Shown here: positions 1-8,455 of the stretch, one piece after another
Numbering within the stretch: position 1 is the stretch's first letter
Layout: every line of letters starts with the position of its first letter
Assembly (NCBI RefSeq): GCF_000702585.1
Contig: NZ_JNIQ01000001.1
Span: forward strand, 1,245,001 to 1,309,000
Direction of reading: 5' to 3'
Origin: Exiguobacterium aurantiacum DSM 6208
Lineage (GTDB): Bacteria > Bacillota > Bacilli > Exiguobacteriales > Exiguobacteriaceae
DNA length: 64,000 nt
The notes under the pieces: model-generated
Databases searched by the model: none
Told to the model about the DNA's origin: nothing
What the model saw: only the letters and a program-made list of their open reading frames with translations
Made by a program: the position numbers and the translations under genes

Positions 1-124
1 CGGCCGTCTCGTTCGCCTTGAAGACGAAGTACCCGAACGCCGCACCGCCGAGGGCGAGGACGATGCCGAGGGCGATGATGATGGCTTTCCATGGGGGACG
101 TTTCTTACGAGGGGGTTGTTCCAT
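1..124 (-). CDS. LytR-CpsA-Psr (LCP) family wall-polymer transferase, N-terminus only
   Basis: Only the first 41 codons lie in the window; the gene runs off the left edge. The start ATG (122-124) has a good AGGAG ribosome site just upstream. The visible protein is a short basic, proline-rich cytoplasmic tail followed by one hydrophobic helix at about residues 14-35, the usual start of LCP enzymes, which attach teichoic acids or other polymers to peptidoglycan outside the cell. The family call rests mainly on synteny: in B. subtilis an LCP gene lies beside yvyE and degSU. The catalytic domain is not visible, so another single-pass membrane protein cannot be excluded. Confidence 0.5.
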   Translation of the reverse strand, partial: MEQPPRKKRPPWKAIIIALGIVLALGGAAFGYFVFKANETA

Positions 125-165
125 GTCTTCTCCTCATTTCAGTCGTTTCTTTTAGTATACGTGAC

Positions 166-807
166 CTACCGCACAAAATCACGTTCGATGATACGGACGT
201 CCTGGGTCTCGAGTCCCCCTTGTCCGTTCGTCAAGTCGACGAGCCAGGCGAGGGCGGTCTCGGTCGCTTCGACCGGGACGGAGACGTGGAACGTGACATC
301 CTCGGCATAGACGATGTCATCGAGGAGATAGTCTGATTGGCGCAGTTCGTTTTCGACTTTCCCGATCCAGCCGTAATCGACGGACAGCGTCAGCCGTTGC
401 ATCGGGACACGCTCGACGATACCGACCGCATCGAGCCCTTCGCTCACCGTACCGCCGTAGGCCCGGATGAGTCCGCCGCCGCCGAGTTTGATGCCGCCGA
501 AATAACGGGTGATGACGACGACCGTGTCTTTCAACTGTCGTTTGCGCAGCACTTCAAGCATCGGCATCCCGGCCGTGCCGCTCGGTTCGCCGTCATCGTT
601 CGCCTTCTGGTGCTCGTTCCGTTCTCCGATGATGTAGGCCGAACAGTTATGGTTGGCGTTCCAATGCGCCTTCTTGATCGTCTGGATGAACGCTTGCGCC
701 TCTTCTTCGGTCTCGACCCGTTTGAAGTGGGCGATGAATTTTGACTTTTGAATGACGACCTCGTATTCTCCATCTTGTTTTATAGTATAATTTGGTTCAG
801 CAGACAT
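166..807 (-). CDS. yvyE: YigZ/IMPACT family protein (YvyE-like)
   Basis: A 213-residue protein of the UPF0029/IMPACT family. The conserved core is clear: NHNCSAYIIG near residue 53, DDGEPSGTAGMPML near residue 71 and the RYFGGIKLGGGGLIRAYG block around residue 101. The C-terminal third fits the DUF1949 EF-G-like domain of YigZ proteins. The molecular role is not settled; a link to translation control is proposed from eukaryotic IMPACT. An AAAGGAGA ribosome site supports the ATG at 805-807. It is divergent from degS, as yvyE is in B. subtilis. Confidence 0.9.
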   Translation of the reverse strand: MSAEPNYTIKQDGEYEVVIQKSKFIAHFKRVETEEEAQAFIQTIKKAHWNANHNCSAYIIGERNEHQKANDDGEPSGTAGMPMLEVLRKRQLKDTVVVITRYFGGIKLGGGGLIRAYGGTVSEGLDAVGIVERVPMQRLTLSVDYGWIGKVENELRQSDYLLDDIVYAEDVTFHVSVPVEATETALAWLVDLTNGQGGLETQDVRIIERDFVR

Positions 808-979
808 TTCTGAAAATTCTCCTTTCTATTTTTGAATATTTTTTTTAGAATTCAAGTAGGCGATTCCGCCTCGTTTGGCGAATTTGGCTAAGGAGACCTC
901 TATGTGACACTGTAACATTCGCTTTTTGAGACGATAATAGAAACGAGGACTAACTACCGACGTATTAGGGGATGGCATC

Positions 980-2104
980 GTGAATCATATTACCGATCGT
1001 ACAGCTTTAGAACATATCATAACAAATATGATTGATACGGTGACGGAAAGTAAAGAGGAGATCGTCCGGATAACCGAGAGTTCGGCCAACGAGTATTCGT
1101 TGATTCAAAACGAGTTGAAAGATTTGACGGAAAAGATTGAATTTTATATTGCGGAATCGGACCGGCTCGATTTGCTCGTGAAAGCGGCGAAGAACAAGCT
1201 CGTCCAAGTGAGCAAGAAGTTTCATATACATAGCGAACAAGAGATCCGGGACGCCTATGAGCGGGCGAACCAGATGCAGCTCGAGCGTTTCCTCGTCCAA
1301 AAAGAAGAGATGAACGCCCAGCAGCGCCGAAACGACCTCGAGCGCAGATTGCTCGTCCTCGAGGACACGATCGAACGGGCCGAAAAGCTCGTCAGCCGGG
1401 TGTCCGTCGTCTTGAACTTCTTACGTGACGACTTGCAACAAGAGTATTCGGACATGATGAAAAAACAAGAGATGGCGATCAGCGTCTTCGAGGCGGCGGA
1501 GCGCGAGCGGCGCCACCTCGCCCGTGAGATGCACGACGGACCGGCGCAATCGCTTGCTCATATATTGATTCGGGCCGACTTGATCGAGAAGACGTTCGAC
1601 AAACGCGGCAAGGACGAGGCGTTCGCCGAACTGCATGAGTTGAAGCGACTCATAAGAGGCGCCCTCGTCGACGTGCGGCGGCTCATCTATGACCTCCGTC
1701 CGATGTCGCTCGATGACCTCGGCTTCTTGCCGACGCTCGAGCGTTACCTTCATCAGACGGAGGAATACACGACGATCAAGACACGGCTCAACTATCGAGG
1801 CAACCGGGCGCGTCTCCCGGAGAAGCTTGAGATCAACGTGTTCCGCCTCGTCCAAGAGGCCGTCCAAAACGCGATCAAGCATTCGAAGACATCAGAAATT
1901 ATCGTCAACGTCGAACAAGCGCACGACGCGATTCACATCCACGTGCGCGATCACGGCGTCGGCTTCGTCCCGAGCACGATCGGGGAGGAATCGTTCGGCA
2001 TCGTAGGGATGCGCGAACGGATCGAGCTCGTAAATGGCAGCATCACCATCGATTCGGAAGTCGGCAAAGGGACGGTCGTCCGCATGTCGATTCCGATCAC
2101 GTAA
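980..2104 (+). CDS. degS: DegS-like cytoplasmic sensor histidine kinase
   Basis: A 374-residue soluble kinase, partner of the downstream response regulator. Residues 1-165 are charged and helical, fitting the DegS coiled-coil sensing domain. A HisKA_3 dimerisation domain follows, with the phospho-accepting His185 in REMHDGPAQS, and then a HATPase_c domain with the N box (VQEAVQNAIKHS), DHGVGF and a GIVGMRERIE block. There are no membrane segments, as in B. subtilis DegS. The start is a GTG at 980 preceded by AGGGG. It is 27 bases from degU and almost certainly cotranscribed. In B. subtilis this pair controls exoenzymes, competence and motility. Confidence 0.93.
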   Translation: MNHITDRTALEHIITNMIDTVTESKEEIVRITESSANEYSLIQNELKDLTEKIEFYIAESDRLDLLVKAAKNKLVQVSKKFHIHSEQEIRDAYERANQMQLERFLVQKEEMNAQQRRNDLERRLLVLEDTIERAEKLVSRVSVVLNFLRDDLQQEYSDMMKKQEMAISVFEAAERERRHLAREMHDGPAQSLAHILIRADLIEKTFDKRGKDEAFAELHELKRLIRGALVDVRRLIYDLRPMSLDDLGFLPTLERYLHQTEEYTTIKTRLNYRGNRARLPEKLEINVFRLVQEAVQNAIKHSKTSEIIVNVEQAHDAIHIHVRDHGVGFVPSTIGEESFGIVGMRERIELVNGSITIDSEVGKGTVVRMSIPIT

Positions 2105-2131
2105 CGGAAAGAACCAAGGGGGAATCATACA

Positions 2132-2824
2132 ATGGAACTGACACAGACACGCATCGCGATCGTCGATGACCACGAGCTGTTTCGCGAAGGCTTGAAACGG
2201 ATTTTTGATTTAGAGGACGAATTTTACGTCGTTGCCGAAGGACGCACCGGGCTCGACGCGATCCGTATCGCAAACGAGCACAACCCGGAAATCATGATTC
2301 TCGACATCAACATGCCGGACTTGAACGGAATCGAGGCGACGAAACAGTTGTCCCTCCTCTCGCCGGACACGCGCGTCCTCATCTTGTCGATCCATGACGA
2401 TGAGTCATACATCACGCATGCGCTCGAAGCGGGGGCATCTGGCTTCTTGCTCAAAGAAGTCGCCTCGACCGAGCTCATCTCGGCCGTCCGTTCGGTCGCC
2501 AAGGACGGGGCGTATTTGCACCCGAAAGTGACGACGAACGTACTGAAAGAATATCGCCGCCTTCTGCAAATCAAAGATGAACATGCCGGCCGCAACGTCG
2601 AGAATCGCACGGACGATCCCGTCTATCAGTTGTTGTCACGCCGTGAAGTCGAAGTGCTCCACTTGCTCGCCGATGGCCGTTCGAACCGCGACATTAGCGA
2701 CATGTTGTTCATCAGCGAGAAGACGGTCAAAAACCACGTCTCGTCCGTCCTTCGTAAAATGGACGTGAACGACCGGACACAAGCCGTCGTCGACGCGATT
2801 CGCCGCGGATGGGTCGAGATTTGA
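2132..2824 (+). CDS. degU: DegU-like response regulator (NarL/FixJ family)
   Basis: A 230-residue regulator. The receiver domain (about 1-125) has the acidic pair Asp12-Asp13, the phospho-acceptor Asp58 in MILDINMPD and the conserved lysine in FLLKEV. A LuxR-type HTH occupies the last 65 residues (LSRREVEVLHLLADGRSNRD, then KTVKNHVSSVLRKM). The ribosome site AAGGGGG lies upstream of the ATG. As DegS partner it should switch between low and high phosphorylation states to steer competence, motility and secreted enzymes; that is by homology. The comF and flagellar operons nearby are plausible targets. Confidence 0.93.
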   Translation: MELTQTRIAIVDDHELFREGLKRIFDLEDEFYVVAEGRTGLDAIRIANEHNPEIMILDINMPDLNGIEATKQLSLLSPDTRVLILSIHDDESYITHALEAGASGFLLKEVASTELISAVRSVAKDGAYLHPKVTTNVLKEYRRLLQIKDEHAGRNVENRTDDPVYQLLSRREVEVLHLLADGRSNRDISDMLFISEKTVKNHVSSVLRKMDVNDRTQAVVDAIRRGWVEI

Positions 2825-2832
2825 CCGAGACC

Positions 2833-2861
2833 GATGCTTTACCTCGTTTTTGTGTTACAAT
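2833..2861 (+). promoter_or_regulatory. Putative extended -10 promoter for degV
   Basis: TACAAT at 2856-2861 is preceded by TG one base away (extended -10). The -35 region at 2833-2838 is a poor match. It lies between the degU stop and the degV start, about 60 bases before the ATG. Confidence 0.4.
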
Positions 2862-2919
2862 ATGGAATGGAATCCTAACATAATTGGAAAAATGAAACGA
2901 TGTAAAGTGAGGATATAGA

Positions 2920-3768
2920 ATGGGAAACATAGCTATTTTGACCGACAGTACCGCCTATTTGCCGGCCGATTTTTGTGAAGCGCGCGAGGTGCACGTCGCG
3001 CCGCTCAGCGTGATTTTTGACGGAGAGTCGTTCCGCGAAGCCGTCGACATCTCGACTGAGGCGTTCTATAGCCGTATCGAGGCAGGGAACTTGCCGACGA
3101 CGTCACAGCCGAGCATCGGGGAGACGGTCGAATTGATCGAACAGCTCCCGAATGAAGTGACCGACGTCATCGCCATCACGCTCTCGAGCGGGATCAGCGG
3201 GACGTACCAGTCGATGATCGCCTTGAACGACATGGTCGACGTCAATGTCCATGCGTTCGATTCGGAAATCTCTTGCATGCCGCAAGCGTTCCTCGTCGAA
3301 GAAGCGGTCAAGCTTCGTGACGCCGGTGCCTCGGCGCAAGAGATCATGGCGCACTTAGAGAACGTGCGCGCCTCAATCCGTGCCTATTTCGTCGTCGACG
3401 ACCTCGACCACTTGCAGCGCGGCGGGCGATTGAGCGCGGCCCAGGCGCTCGTCGGCTCGTTCCTTCAAATCAAGCCAGTGCTCCATTTCCAGGACCGACT
3501 CATCGTACCGTTCGAGAAGATCCGGACATACAAGAAAGCGGTCCGTCGCATCGAAGAGATGATGGAAGAGACGATCAAAGGAGACGGAGAAGGGTACTGC
3601 ATCGGCATCATCCATGCCAACTGCCCGGAGCGTCAAGCCGAAGAGATTGCCTCGATGAAAGCGAAGTTCCCGAAAGCGCACATCGCGGGGAGCCATTTCG
3701 GACCGGTCATCGGGACACATCTTGGACCGGGTGCGATCGGCATCACGTGGTATCGCCGCAACTGGTGA
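2920..3768 (+). CDS. DegV family fatty-acid-binding protein (YviA-like)
   Basis: A 282-residue DegV-fold protein. The N-terminal ILTDSTAYLP, the TTSQPS segment (near residue 60), SSGISGTYQS (near residue 88) and the GGRLS motif (near residue 168) are family hallmarks; the serine and threonine of these loops bind the fatty-acid carboxylate. DegV/FakB proteins hand exogenous fatty acids to FakA kinase for acyl-phosphate formation. No fakA is visible here. An AAAGTGAGGA ribosome site precedes the ATG. The B. subtilis equivalent, yviA, has the same position after degU. Confidence 0.9.
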   Translation: MGNIAILTDSTAYLPADFCEAREVHVAPLSVIFDGESFREAVDISTEAFYSRIEAGNLPTTSQPSIGETVELIEQLPNEVTDVIAITLSSGISGTYQSMIALNDMVDVNVHAFDSEISCMPQAFLVEEAVKLRDAGASAQEIMAHLENVRASIRAYFVVDDLDHLQRGGRLSAAQALVGSFLQIKPVLHFQDRLIVPFEKIRTYKKAVRRIEEMMEETIKGDGEGYCIGIIHANCPERQAEEIASMKAKFPKAHIAGSHFGPVIGTHLGPGAIGITWYRRNW

Positions 3769-3769
3769 C

Positions 3770-3797
3770 AAAAAGACGGCCGAACGGTCGTCTTTTT
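3770..3797 (+). terminator. Rho-independent terminator after degV
   Basis: AAAAAGACGGCC pairs with GGTCGTCTTTTT around a GAAC loop, with one G-U pair, and starts two bases after the degV stop. The A-rich left arm means it may also work on the minus strand. Confidence 0.85.
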
Positions 3798-3818
3798 CGA
3801 TGAAAGGAGAGAGGGCAC

Positions 3819-4526
3819 GTGGCCAAATATCGACAAATTTACGAACAGCTCGTTGAACAGATGCGAAACGGTGTCCTCGCCGCGGAGTCGAAGTTGCCGT
3901 CGGAGACCGAACTCATGCACACGTACGACGCGAGCCGCGGCACGGTCCGCAAGGCGCTCGATTTCTTGCAAGAGCACGGCTACGTCCGGAAGCATCACGG
4001 CAAAGGCGTCTTCGTCTTGCGGCGCGACCAGATCGAGTTTCAGTTCAACGGGATCGTCAGCTTCTCGGAAGTGTACGCGAGCATGCTCGGCCGTTCCATC
4101 CAGACGACGGTCGCGTCGTTCGAGGAGATCGAGGCACCGCCTTGGCTCGCCGAACGGATGAACCTCGAGCCGGAGACGAGGATGTACCGGATCGAGCGGG
4201 TGCGAAATTTCGATGGCGAGAACGTCATCTTGGACGTGAACTACTTCGTCAAAGACCTCGTTCCCGGCCTGACGAGAGAGATCGCCGAGCGGTCGATCTA
4301 TGAGTACGTCGAGCGTGAGCTCGGCCTTCAGATCAGTTACGCCAAACGAAAGATCGCCGCCGAGGACGTGACGGCGCTCGACCGGATCCGGCTCGATCTG
4401 CACGACTACGACTACGTCATCGTCATCACGAACGACACGTTCCTGTACGAGGGGCGACAGTTCGAATATACGGAGTCCCGTCACCGGCTCGACAAGTTCC
4501 AGTTCAGTGACGTGGCCCGCCGCTAA
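3819..4526 (+). CDS. treR: GntR/HutC family repressor of the trehalose operon (TreR)
   Basis: A 235-residue regulator with an N-terminal winged HTH (residues 1-66: SKLPSETELMHTYDASRGTV, then QEHGYVRKHHGKGVFV) and a C-terminal UTRA ligand domain (about 85-230). The start is a GTG at 3819 with GGAGAGAGGG upstream. Being directly upstream of treP-treA and of a strong dyad operator identifies it as the trehalose-6-phosphate-responsive repressor TreR. In B. subtilis treR is the last gene of the operon; here it is first and is separated from treP by its own terminator, so it is probably transcribed on its own. Confidence 0.88.
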   Translation: MAKYRQIYEQLVEQMRNGVLAAESKLPSETELMHTYDASRGTVRKALDFLQEHGYVRKHHGKGVFVLRRDQIEFQFNGIVSFSEVYASMLGRSIQTTVASFEEIEAPPWLAERMNLEPETRMYRIERVRNFDGENVILDVNYFVKDLVPGLTREIAERSIYEYVERELGLQISYAKRKIAAEDVTALDRIRLDLHDYDYVIVITNDTFLYEGRQFEYTESRHRLDKFQFSDVARR

Positions 4527-4556
4527 GGCTCTTTCTTCGGAAAGGGTCTTTTTTTT
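4527..4556 (+). terminator. Terminator after treR
   Basis: The stem GGCTCTTTC / GAAAGGGTC, including G-U pairs, closes a TTCG tetraloop and is followed by eight Ts. It isolates treR from the treP promoter. Confidence 0.8.
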
Positions 4557-4620
4557 GTCGTTTCGAATCGACACGAGAGGGAACAAAATGAGTGAACGAC
4601 TGTCACACGTTTGTCACGAT

Positions 4621-4669
4621 AACTTATATAGATAAGTTGTTGACACAACTCGTCTATATAAGTTAAACT
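4621..4669 (+). promoter_or_regulatory. treP promoter inside a nested inverted-repeat operator
   Basis: Two perfect dyads share one centre. The outer arms are AACTTATATAGA (4621-4632) and TCTATATAAGTT (4653-4664). The inner arms are AGTTGT (4635-4640) and ACAACT (4645-4650). The centre holds a consensus -35, TTGACA (4640-4645), and TAAACT (4664-4669) follows at an 18-base spacing as -10. A repressor on this dyad would cover the -35. TreR is the obvious candidate because its gene is adjacent and trehalose genes follow. Confidence 0.8.
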
Positions 4670-4697
4670 TTGTTTGTAATCATATGTAACCGTTCTC

Positions 4698-4711
4698 AAC
4701 AAACGCTTTCA
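4698..4711 (+). promoter_or_regulatory. cre-like site (CcpA) upstream of treP
   Basis: Read on the minus strand this is TGAAAGCGTTTGTT, which matches most positions of the catabolite-response consensus TGWNANCGNTNWCA except the last two bases. It lies between the promoter and the AAAGGAGG ribosome site (4715-4722), where a CcpA roadblock would act. Carbon catabolite repression of trehalose uptake would be expected. Confidence 0.5.
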
Positions 4712-4730
4712 AACAAAGGAGGCCTACATT

Positions 4731-6179
4731 ATGAAGGCAGATTATCGTCAAATCGCGGCGGATATCCTCGAAGCCATCGGGGGCAAGGATAACGTCGACA
4801 AGGCGGCGCACTGTGTCACGCGGCTCCGTCTCTCACTGAAAGACCAGTCGAAAGTCGACGAGGCGAAAGTGAAAGAAGCCGACCTCGTCAAAGGAGCATT
4901 CGAGAACTCGGGTGTGTACCAAGTCGTCATCGGGGCGGGGGACGTCGAACGCGTCTACGCCGAGTTCATCAAGCTCGCCGGACTTGAGGCGGCGACGGTC
5001 GCCGAGGTCAAATCGGCCGGCGGCAAGAAGATGAACCCGCTTCAAAAACTCGTCAAAGTATTCTCGGACGTCTTCATGCCAATCATTCCGGCCATCATCG
5101 TCGCCGGTCTATTGATGGGGATCAACAACTTGCTCGCGTCGGAAGGCTTGTTCGTCGACAATGCGACGCTCATCGAGGCGTACCCGAACTTGCAAGGGCT
5201 GTGGGACCTCATTAACATGATGGCGAACACGGCGTTCGTCTTCCTGCCGGCACTCGTCGGTTGGTCGGCGACGAAACGGTTCGGCGGCAGCGAAGTACTC
5301 GGGATCGTCATGGGTCTCTTGCTCGTCCACCCGGATCTCTTGAACGCCTGGGGTTACGGTCAAGCGGCGCTTGAAGGCGACGTTCCGACGTTCGACATCC
5401 TCGGCTTGTTCGAGATTGAGAAAGTCGGCTATCAAGGTCAAATCTTGCCGATTTTGGCTGCGGCCTTCATCTTGAGCCATATTGAGATCTTCTTGAAGAA
5501 ACATGTGCCGAACGCGATCCAGCTTCTCGTCGTGCCGATCACGGCCATCGTCGTCACCGGTTTCCTCGCGCTCGCGATTGTTGGTCCGGTCACGCGTGGT
5601 CTCGGTAACATCATCGCGATGAGCCTCGTCAACGTGTTCGAGGCGATTCCGGTCGTCGGGGCGCTCCTCTTCGGATTGTTCTATGCACCGCTCGTCGTCA
5701 CGGGGATGCACCACTTGTTCATCGCCATCGACTTGCAGCTCGTCGCTGAGACGGGTGGTACGTTCATCTGGCCGATGATCGCTTTGTCGAACATCGCCCA
5801 AGGTTCGGCCGCACTCGCGATGTTCGTCGTTTACAAGCACAACGCGAAACAAAAGAGCATGGCGTCGACGTCGGCGATCTCCGCTTACTTCGGGATCACC
5901 GAGCCGGCCATGTTCGGGGTCAACTTGCCGAACAAGTTCCCGTTCTACTCGGCGATGATCGGATCGGCGACAGCCGCCATCTTTATCACGCTCAATAACG
6001 TCCAAGCGATCGGAATCGGTGTCGGGGGACTCCCTGGTTTCCTCTCGATCTTCACGGACAAGATCCTTCTCTTCATCGTCGGGATGATCATCGCGATCGT
6101 CGTCCCGTTCGTCTTGACGCTCGTCTTGTCGAAACGTTACATGAAGAAAGGTGAGATCGAACAGAATAAAGTAGCATGA
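4731..6179 (+). CDS. treP: PTS trehalose-specific EIIBC permease (TreP)
   Basis: A 482-residue fusion. The EIIB domain (about 1-85) carries the phosphorylated Cys28 in AAHCVTRLRL. A linker leads to the membrane EIIC domain of the glucose superfamily (about 105-470), with roughly ten hydrophobic segments and the PTS motif around FGITEPAMFGVN. It imports trehalose as trehalose 6-phosphate. No EIIA domain is attached, so phosphate must come from another system's EIIA, as for B. subtilis TreP. Substrate choice is inferred from the adjacent phosphotrehalase and repressor. Confidence 0.92.
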   Translation: MKADYRQIAADILEAIGGKDNVDKAAHCVTRLRLSLKDQSKVDEAKVKEADLVKGAFENSGVYQVVIGAGDVERVYAEFIKLAGLEAATVAEVKSAGGKKMNPLQKLVKVFSDVFMPIIPAIIVAGLLMGINNLLASEGLFVDNATLIEAYPNLQGLWDLINMMANTAFVFLPALVGWSATKRFGGSEVLGIVMGLLLVHPDLLNAWGYGQAALEGDVPTFDILGLFEIEKVGYQGQILPILAAAFILSHIEIFLKKHVPNAIQLLVVPITAIVVTGFLALAIVGPVTRGLGNIIAMSLVNVFEAIPVVGALLFGLFYAPLVVTGMHHLFIAIDLQLVAETGGTFIWPMIALSNIAQGSAALAMFVVYKHNAKQKSMASTSAISAYFGITEPAMFGVNLPNKFPFYSAMIGSATAAIFITLNNVQAIGIGVGGLPGFLSIFTDKILLFIVGMIIAIVVPFVLTLVLSKRYMKKGEIEQNKVA

Positions 6180-6191
6180 TGACTCGGGAGG

Positions 6192-6217
6192 GAGGGACGG
6201 CAGTTCGTCCCTCTTTT
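6192..6217 (+). terminator. Intercistronic hairpin between treP and treA
   Basis: GAGGGACG / CGTCCCTC around a 6-base loop is followed by only four Ts. It may be a leaky terminator or an mRNA-end stabiliser setting different treP and treA levels. Confidence 0.6.
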
Positions 6218-6257
6218 CCATTGGAATGAAAACTCTTACAAAAAGGAGATTACACAC

Positions 6258-7889
6258 ATGACACAACAAAACTGGCGCAAATCCGTCGTCTATCAAATCT
6301 ACCCGAAAAGTTTCTACAGCCCGGAAGGCAACGCCACCGGATCCATCAAAGGGGTGACCGCGAAGCTCGACTACTTGGCCGATCTCGGCATCGAGTACAT
6401 TTGGATGACGCCGGTGTACAAGTCGCCGCAAAACGACAACGGTTATGACGTGAGCGATTATTACGCCATCGACCCATCGTACGGGACGATGGACGACCTC
6501 GATGAGCTCATCCGCGAGGCCGAGGCGCGCGGCATCGGGCTCATGATGGACATCGTCGTCAACCACTCCTCGACCGAGCACGAGTGGTTCCAAAAGTCAC
6601 TCGCCGGGGACGAGCGCTACCGCGACTACTACATCTGGCGCGACGAGCCGACGAACTGGGAGTCGAAGTTCGGCGGCAACGCCTGGAAGTACGACGAGAA
6701 GAGCGGCCAGTATTTCCTCCACTTGTTCGACGAGACGCAAGCCGACCTCAACTGGGAGAACGAACAGATGCGCGAGGACGTCTATGAGATGATGCGCTTT
6801 TGGCGCGAGAAAGGCATCAAAGGGTTCCGTCTCGACGTCATCAACTTGATCTCGAAACAGCAAGACTTCCCGGAAGACGACTCGGACGGACGCAAGTTCT
6901 ATACGGACGGCCCGCGCATCCACGAATTTTTGAAAGAGATGAACGAGGAAGTGTTCGAAGGGCACGACGTCATCACGGTCGGCGAGATGTCGTCGACGAC
7001 GCTCGACCACTGCGTCCGCTATTCGAACCCGGACGAGAAAGAGCTCAGCATGACGTTCAGCTTCCACCACTTGAAAGTCGATTATCCGAACGGCGAGAAG
7101 TTCATCGCCGCCCCGTTCGACTTCGTCCAGTTGAAAGACATCATGTCGACGTGGCAGGAAGGGATGCACGGCAAGGGCTGGAACGCCATCTTCTGGTGCA
7201 ACCACGACCAGCCGCGCGTCGTCAGCCGCTTCGGCAATGACACCGACCATCGCGTCGAGAGTGCGAAGATGCTCGCGACGGTGCTCCACGGCCTGCAAGG
7301 TACGCCGTACATCTATCAAGGCGAGGAGATCGGCATGACGAACCCGGGCTTCGACTCGCTCGACGAGTATCGCGACATCGAGACGCTCAACATCTACAAG
7401 TTGAAGCGTGAGCAGGGCGTGTCGCACGAGGACATGATGGCCGCCATCAAGCAGAAGTCGCGCGACAACTCGCGGACGCCGATGCAGTGGGACGCGACGC
7501 CGCACGCCGGATTCACGAGCGGGACACCGTGGATCAACGTGGCGCCGAACTATACCGACGTCAACGTCGAGACGGCACTCGACGACCCGAACTCGGTGTT
7601 CTATCACTACAAGAACTTGATCTCACTCCGAAAAGAACTCGACGTGTTGACGGACGGGGACTATACGCTCTTGACGCCGGACGCGCTCGACGTTTGGGCG
7701 TACACGCGGAAGACGGATGAGGAAGAAGTGCTCGTCGTCGCCAACTTCTACGGCCCTGAGACGACGTATGAGATTCCGGAAGGCTTCACGCGGGCCGACG
7801 TCGTCAGCCACAACTACGACGTGCCACAACTCGACGGGACGACGTTGTCGCTCCGGGCGTACGAGGCAATCATGTTCTACAAGAAGTGA
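6258..7889 (+). CDS. treA: Alpha,alpha-phosphotrehalase (GH13)
   Basis: A 543-residue cytosolic GH13 enzyme that hydrolyses trehalose 6-phosphate to glucose and glucose 6-phosphate. The catalytic triad is visible: nucleophile Asp193 in GFRLDV, acid/base Glu243 in TVGEMSS and transition-state Asp317 in WCNHDQPR. The N-terminal YQIYPKSF and DIVVNHSS blocks are typical of the oligo-1,6-glucosidase branch. It could in principle be an alpha-glucosidase, but the operon with an EIIBC and a GntR regulator makes phosphotrehalase by far the best call. The ribosome site AAAAGGAGA is strong. Confidence 0.92.
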   Translation: MTQQNWRKSVVYQIYPKSFYSPEGNATGSIKGVTAKLDYLADLGIEYIWMTPVYKSPQNDNGYDVSDYYAIDPSYGTMDDLDELIREAEARGIGLMMDIVVNHSSTEHEWFQKSLAGDERYRDYYIWRDEPTNWESKFGGNAWKYDEKSGQYFLHLFDETQADLNWENEQMREDVYEMMRFWREKGIKGFRLDVINLISKQQDFPEDDSDGRKFYTDGPRIHEFLKEMNEEVFEGHDVITVGEMSSTTLDHCVRYSNPDEKELSMTFSFHHLKVDYPNGEKFIAAPFDFVQLKDIMSTWQEGMHGKGWNAIFWCNHDQPRVVSRFGNDTDHRVESAKMLATVLHGLQGTPYIYQGEEIGMTNPGFDSLDEYRDIETLNIYKLKREQGVSHEDMMAAIKQKSRDNSRTPMQWDATPHAGFTSGTPWINVAPNYTDVNVETALDDPNSVFYHYKNLISLRKELDVLTDGDYTLLTPDALDVWAYTRKTDEEEVLVVANFYGPETTYEIPEGFTRADVVSHNYDVPQLDGTTLSLRAYEAIMFYKK

Positions 7890-7897
7890 ATCGAAGG

Positions 7898-7937
7898 GGT
7901 GATCGGTCCGATTTGAATCGGGCCGGTCGCCTTTTTT
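7898..7937 (+). terminator. Terminator of the tre operon
   Basis: Two 16-base arms (7898-7913 and 7916-7931) pair with three G-U pairs and are followed by six Ts, starting nine bases after the treA stop. Confidence 0.88.
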
Positions 7938-7982
7938 CATTTAATTAAAAGATGGGACGGGGGAGGGGCACGACTCGATTTA

Positions 7983-8291
7983 TCAAAACGAGTAAACTGA
8001 TCGTAGCCCTAGACGATTGTTCACGTCCGGGATTACAACTACGTCAAACTGTGTGTCCTCGCTCGCCTGCGACACGAGGGTCACGACGTATGTGTCGCTG
8101 CCCCAAATTTGTAGACCGGCGCCAAGTGGTGACAACTCGATATGTGGATACGTCGAAGCGACGTATTGTTCCGCCGCCGCGATCGCCCGCCGTTCGTCCC
8201 GCGGATCACCGAACAATGTGTGTGACAGGAGCGTGCCGACACCGTATAGGATGAGCCCCGCTCCGATCAGCGTTCCGAGAAAACGACGCAT
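7983..8291 (-). CDS. Small single-pass membrane protein, unknown
   Basis: A 102-residue protein I do not recognise. It starts MRRFLGTLIGAGLILYGVG, a basic tip followed by one hydrophobic helix (about 4-24), and then a soluble C-terminal part. The reading frame is open for 40 more codons upstream, but the ATG at 8289-8291 has GAGGAAG ahead of it and puts the hydrophobic segment at the N-terminus, so I chose it. It is convergent with treA and divergent from comFA. The soluble part resembles small DUF3139-like secreted domains only in size. Confidence 0.65.
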   Translation of the reverse strand: MRRFLGTLIGAGLILYGVGTLLSHTLFGDPRDERRAIAAAEQYVASTYPHIELSPLGAGLQIWGSDTYVVTLVSQASEDTQFDVVVIPDVNNRLGLRSVYSF

Positions 8292-8455
8292 GCATACCAC
8301 TTCCTCACTAAAATAGTCTGTTTCTTCCATCATCGTAATCGATTCCGTGCATGAACACATCCGCCTTAAGAACGAAACGGGGCGACTTGCTTGCGATAAC
8401 GAACATGTCACGGGAGCAGGCGGCCTGGTAGCGTCAGAGAAAAAGGACTGATTTC

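Noticed and set aside
850-979. A promoter for degSU at GATAAT (933-938)
   Set aside because: The -10 is decent, but no acceptable -35 lies 16-18 bases upstream, so it was not listed as a feature.
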